Origin: Propionivibrio dicarboxylicus
GTDB lineage: Bacteria; Pseudomonadota; Gammaproteobacteria; Burkholderiales; Rhodocyclaceae
DNA: 64,000 nucleotides
NCBI RefSeq assembly: GCF_900099695.1
Contig: NZ_FNCY01000022.1
Location: forward strand, 1-64,000
Direction of reading: 5' to 3'
Each line of letters begins with the position of its first letter. The first letter of the stretch is position 1. Below the pieces are notes generated by a model that did no database searches, was not told the origin of the DNA, and saw only the letters and a list, made by a program, of their open reading frames with translations. A program made the position numbers and the translations under genes. Of this stretch, positions 62,355 through 64,000 are shown piece by piece.

Positions 62355-64000
62355 ATGACCCATCGCATCGACATACCCAAAGCCGGCTCCGAAACCTTTG
62401 CGCCGGGACACTATCTCAACCGCGAACGCGGGATATTGGCCTTCAACCGGCGCGTATTGGCGCAAGCGCGGAATGCTGCGACACCGCTGTTGGAACGGCT
62501 GCGTTTCCTCTGCATCGTCAGCAGCAACCTCGACGAATTTTTCGAAATCCGCGTCGCCGGACTGAAAGAGCAAGTCAAGCTCAATTCAACCGTCATCACC
62601 ACCGACGGATTGACGGCACAACAGGCGCTCACTCTGGTCAGCCAGGACGCACACGCGCTCGTCGATGAACAGTACGCCCTGCTCAACGAGGACGTACTGC
62701 CCAAATTGGCGGAACAAAGCATTCGTTTCCTGCGGCGCTCGGACTGGACCGAGGCGCAACGCCAATGGGTCGCCAGCTATTTCTTCCGCGAAGTCATGCC
62801 GGTGCTGACGCCGATCGGACTCGACCCCTCGCACCCTTTCCCTCGCGTCCTCAACAAGAGCCTCAATTTCGCCATCGAACTCGAAGGCAAGGACGCGTTC
62901 GGACGCAACTCCGGTGCCGCCATCGTGCAGGCCCCGCGCGTGCTGCCACGTGTCATCCGGCTGCCCGAGGACATCAGCGGATGCGAGTACGGTTTCGTTT
63001 TCCTCTCGTCGATCCTGCACGCCTTCGTCGGTGAGCTCTTCGAAGGCATGAGCGTGCTCGGTTGCTACCAGTTCCGTGTAACGCGCAACAGCGATCTGTT
63101 CGTCGACGAGGAGGAAGTCAAGAACCTGCGCACCAAAATCCAGGGCGAGTTGCCGCAACGCCACTTCGGCGACGGCGTCCGCCTGGAAGTCGCCGACAAT
63201 TGTTCGGACGCCATGGCGAACTTCCTGCTCGCCCAGTTCGGTCTCGATGAATGCGACCTCTATCGCGTTGCCGGCCCGGTCAACCTCGTGCGTCTGATGC
63301 AGGTCCCCGACTGGGTTAACCGGCCGGACCTCAAATTCACGCCCTTCGCGCCGGGTTTTCCGCGCGCGCTGCAAAAAGGGCACAGCATCTTCGATGACAT
63401 CCGGAAAAACGACATCCTCCTGCACCATCCGTACCAGAGTTTCTCGCCGGTCATCGCCCTGATCGATCAGTCCGCGACCGATCCTCACGTCGTCGCGATC
63501 AAGATGACGGTCTATCGCACCGGCACCGACTCCGTACTCATGCAGTCGCTGCTGCGCGCCGCCCAGAACGGCAAGGAAGTCACCGTCGTCGTCGAACTGA
63601 TGGCGCGTTTCGACGAAGAGGCCAACATCGGCTGGGCCACCAAGCTTGAAGAAGTCGGCGCCCATGTCGTTTACGGCGTCGTCGGATACAAGACCCATGC
63701 CAAAATGCTGATGATCGTCCGCCGCGAGGAAATCAAGGGGCGCGGCGAATTACGCCGTTATATTCACCTCGGCACCGGCAACTACCATGCGAAAACGGCA
63801 CGGCTCTACACCGATTTCGGCTTGCTGAGTTGCAACGAGGAACTCGGCGCCGACGTCAATGAGGTATTCAAACAACTGACCGGCCTCGGCAAGGCACAAA
63901 CGCTGAATCACCTTTGGCAAGCGCCGTTTTCGCTACACCAGAACATCGTCGCCGCGATTCAAGCCGAGGCTAACGCGGCCCGGAACGGGCAGCGCGCACG
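62355..64000 (+). CDS. ppk: Polyphosphate kinase (PPK1), N-terminal part
   Basis: The gene runs off the right edge; 548 codons are present of an expected 690 or so. PPK1 reversibly polymerises ATP gamma-phosphate into polyphosphate. The N domain (LNRERGILAFNRRVLAQA, RLRFLCIVSSNLDEFFEIRV) is followed by the H domain and the first catalytic domain (IKMTVYRTGTDSVLMQSL, ELMARFDEEANIGWA). The autophosphorylated His lies in YKTHAKMLMIVRR. ATG 62355 is assigned from family alignment by eye. It is divergent from ppx and under an apparent Pho box. Confidence 0.95.
   Translation, partial: MTHRIDIPKAGSETFAPGHYLNRERGILAFNRRVLAQARNAATPLLERLRFLCIVSSNLDEFFEIRVAGLKEQVKLNSTVITTDGLTAQQALTLVSQDAHALVDEQYALLNEDVLPKLAEQSIRFLRRSDWTEAQRQWVASYFFREVMPVLTPIGLDPSHPFPRVLNKSLNFAIELEGKDAFGRNSGAAIVQAPRVLPRVIRLPEDISGCEYGFVFLSSILHAFVGELFEGMSVLGCYQFRVTRNSDLFVDEEEVKNLRTKIQGELPQRHFGDGVRLEVADNCSDAMANFLLAQFGLDECDLYRVAGPVNLVRLMQVPDWVNRPDLKFTPFAPGFPRALQKGHSIFDDIRKNDILLHHPYQSFSPVIALIDQSATDPHVVAIKMTVYRTGTDSVLMQSLLRAAQNGKEVTVVVELMARFDEEANIGWATKLEEVGAHVVYGVVGYKTHAKMLMIVRREEIKGRGELRRYIHLGTGNYHAKTARLYTDFGLLSCNEELGADVNEVFKQLTGLGKAQTLNHLWQAPFSLHQNIVAAIQAEANAARNGQRA

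Overview
The window reads as the chromosome of a Gram-negative betaproteobacterium, most likely of the Rhodocyclales. The basis is the high-GC codon use, a general porin, TRAP and TctDE-type systems, a KorABC 2-oxoglutarate:NADP oxidoreductase of the Azoarcus/Thauera kind, a citrate lyase operon and a divergent ppx/ppk pair. The genus cannot be fixed from sequence reading alone. No rRNA, tRNA, CRISPR array or phage genes were seen.

Layout. (1) 1-8.2 kb: a four-carbon sugar or sugar-acid catabolic region. It holds a TRAP transporter (dctP, dctQ; dctM lies off the left edge), a TIM-barrel isomerase, a DenD-like dehydrogenase, a LysR regulator, and a second operon of RpiB-like isomerase, TPI-like isomerase and DhaK-DhaL kinase. 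The same 23-bp operator-like sequence lies beside both the LysR gene and the rpiB operon. (2) 8.2-14.6 kb: acs, mutS, an exported phosphoesterase and a HAD protein whose nucleophile Asp is replaced by Cys. (3) 14.7-19.4 kb: korCAB. (4) 19.8-25.6 kb: two LysR genes, an aconitase B with an apparent Tat signal peptide, and a ModA-family periplasmic protein that may be an aconitate isomerase. A 271-bp MITE-like element sits exactly at the aconitase stop codon and separates the two genes. (5) 25.9-37.2 kb: a peptide (RiPP or bacteriocin-like) export and maturation cluster. It contains an HlyD adaptor, a GNAT enzyme, a double-glycine precursor with eleven Gly-Asp units and six Cys, two TraB/GumN-like proteins, a CPBP protease, two small membrane proteins, a C39-peptidase ABC exporter, a radical SAM enzyme and a novel alpha-toroid-like protein. 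(6) 37.3-49.9 kb: a TRIC-type channel, a citrate lyase operon (citM-citC-citD-PPC-citE-citF-citX-citG), a porin, tctDE and a coupled substrate-binding protein. (7) 50-64 kb: ppdK, a GntR regulator, a large GGDEF/EAL protein, an Mla-like lipid transport operon, ppx, and ppk preceded by a Pho box.

How parts may work together. Modules 4 and 6 suggest a tricarboxylate specialist. trans-Aconitate could be isomerised and hydrated in the periplasm to citrate, imported by CitM and cleaved by citrate lyase to acetate and oxaloacetate, with TctDE sensing tricarboxylates. This is inference from gene content. Module 5 is the best candidate for an undescribed biosynthetic system.
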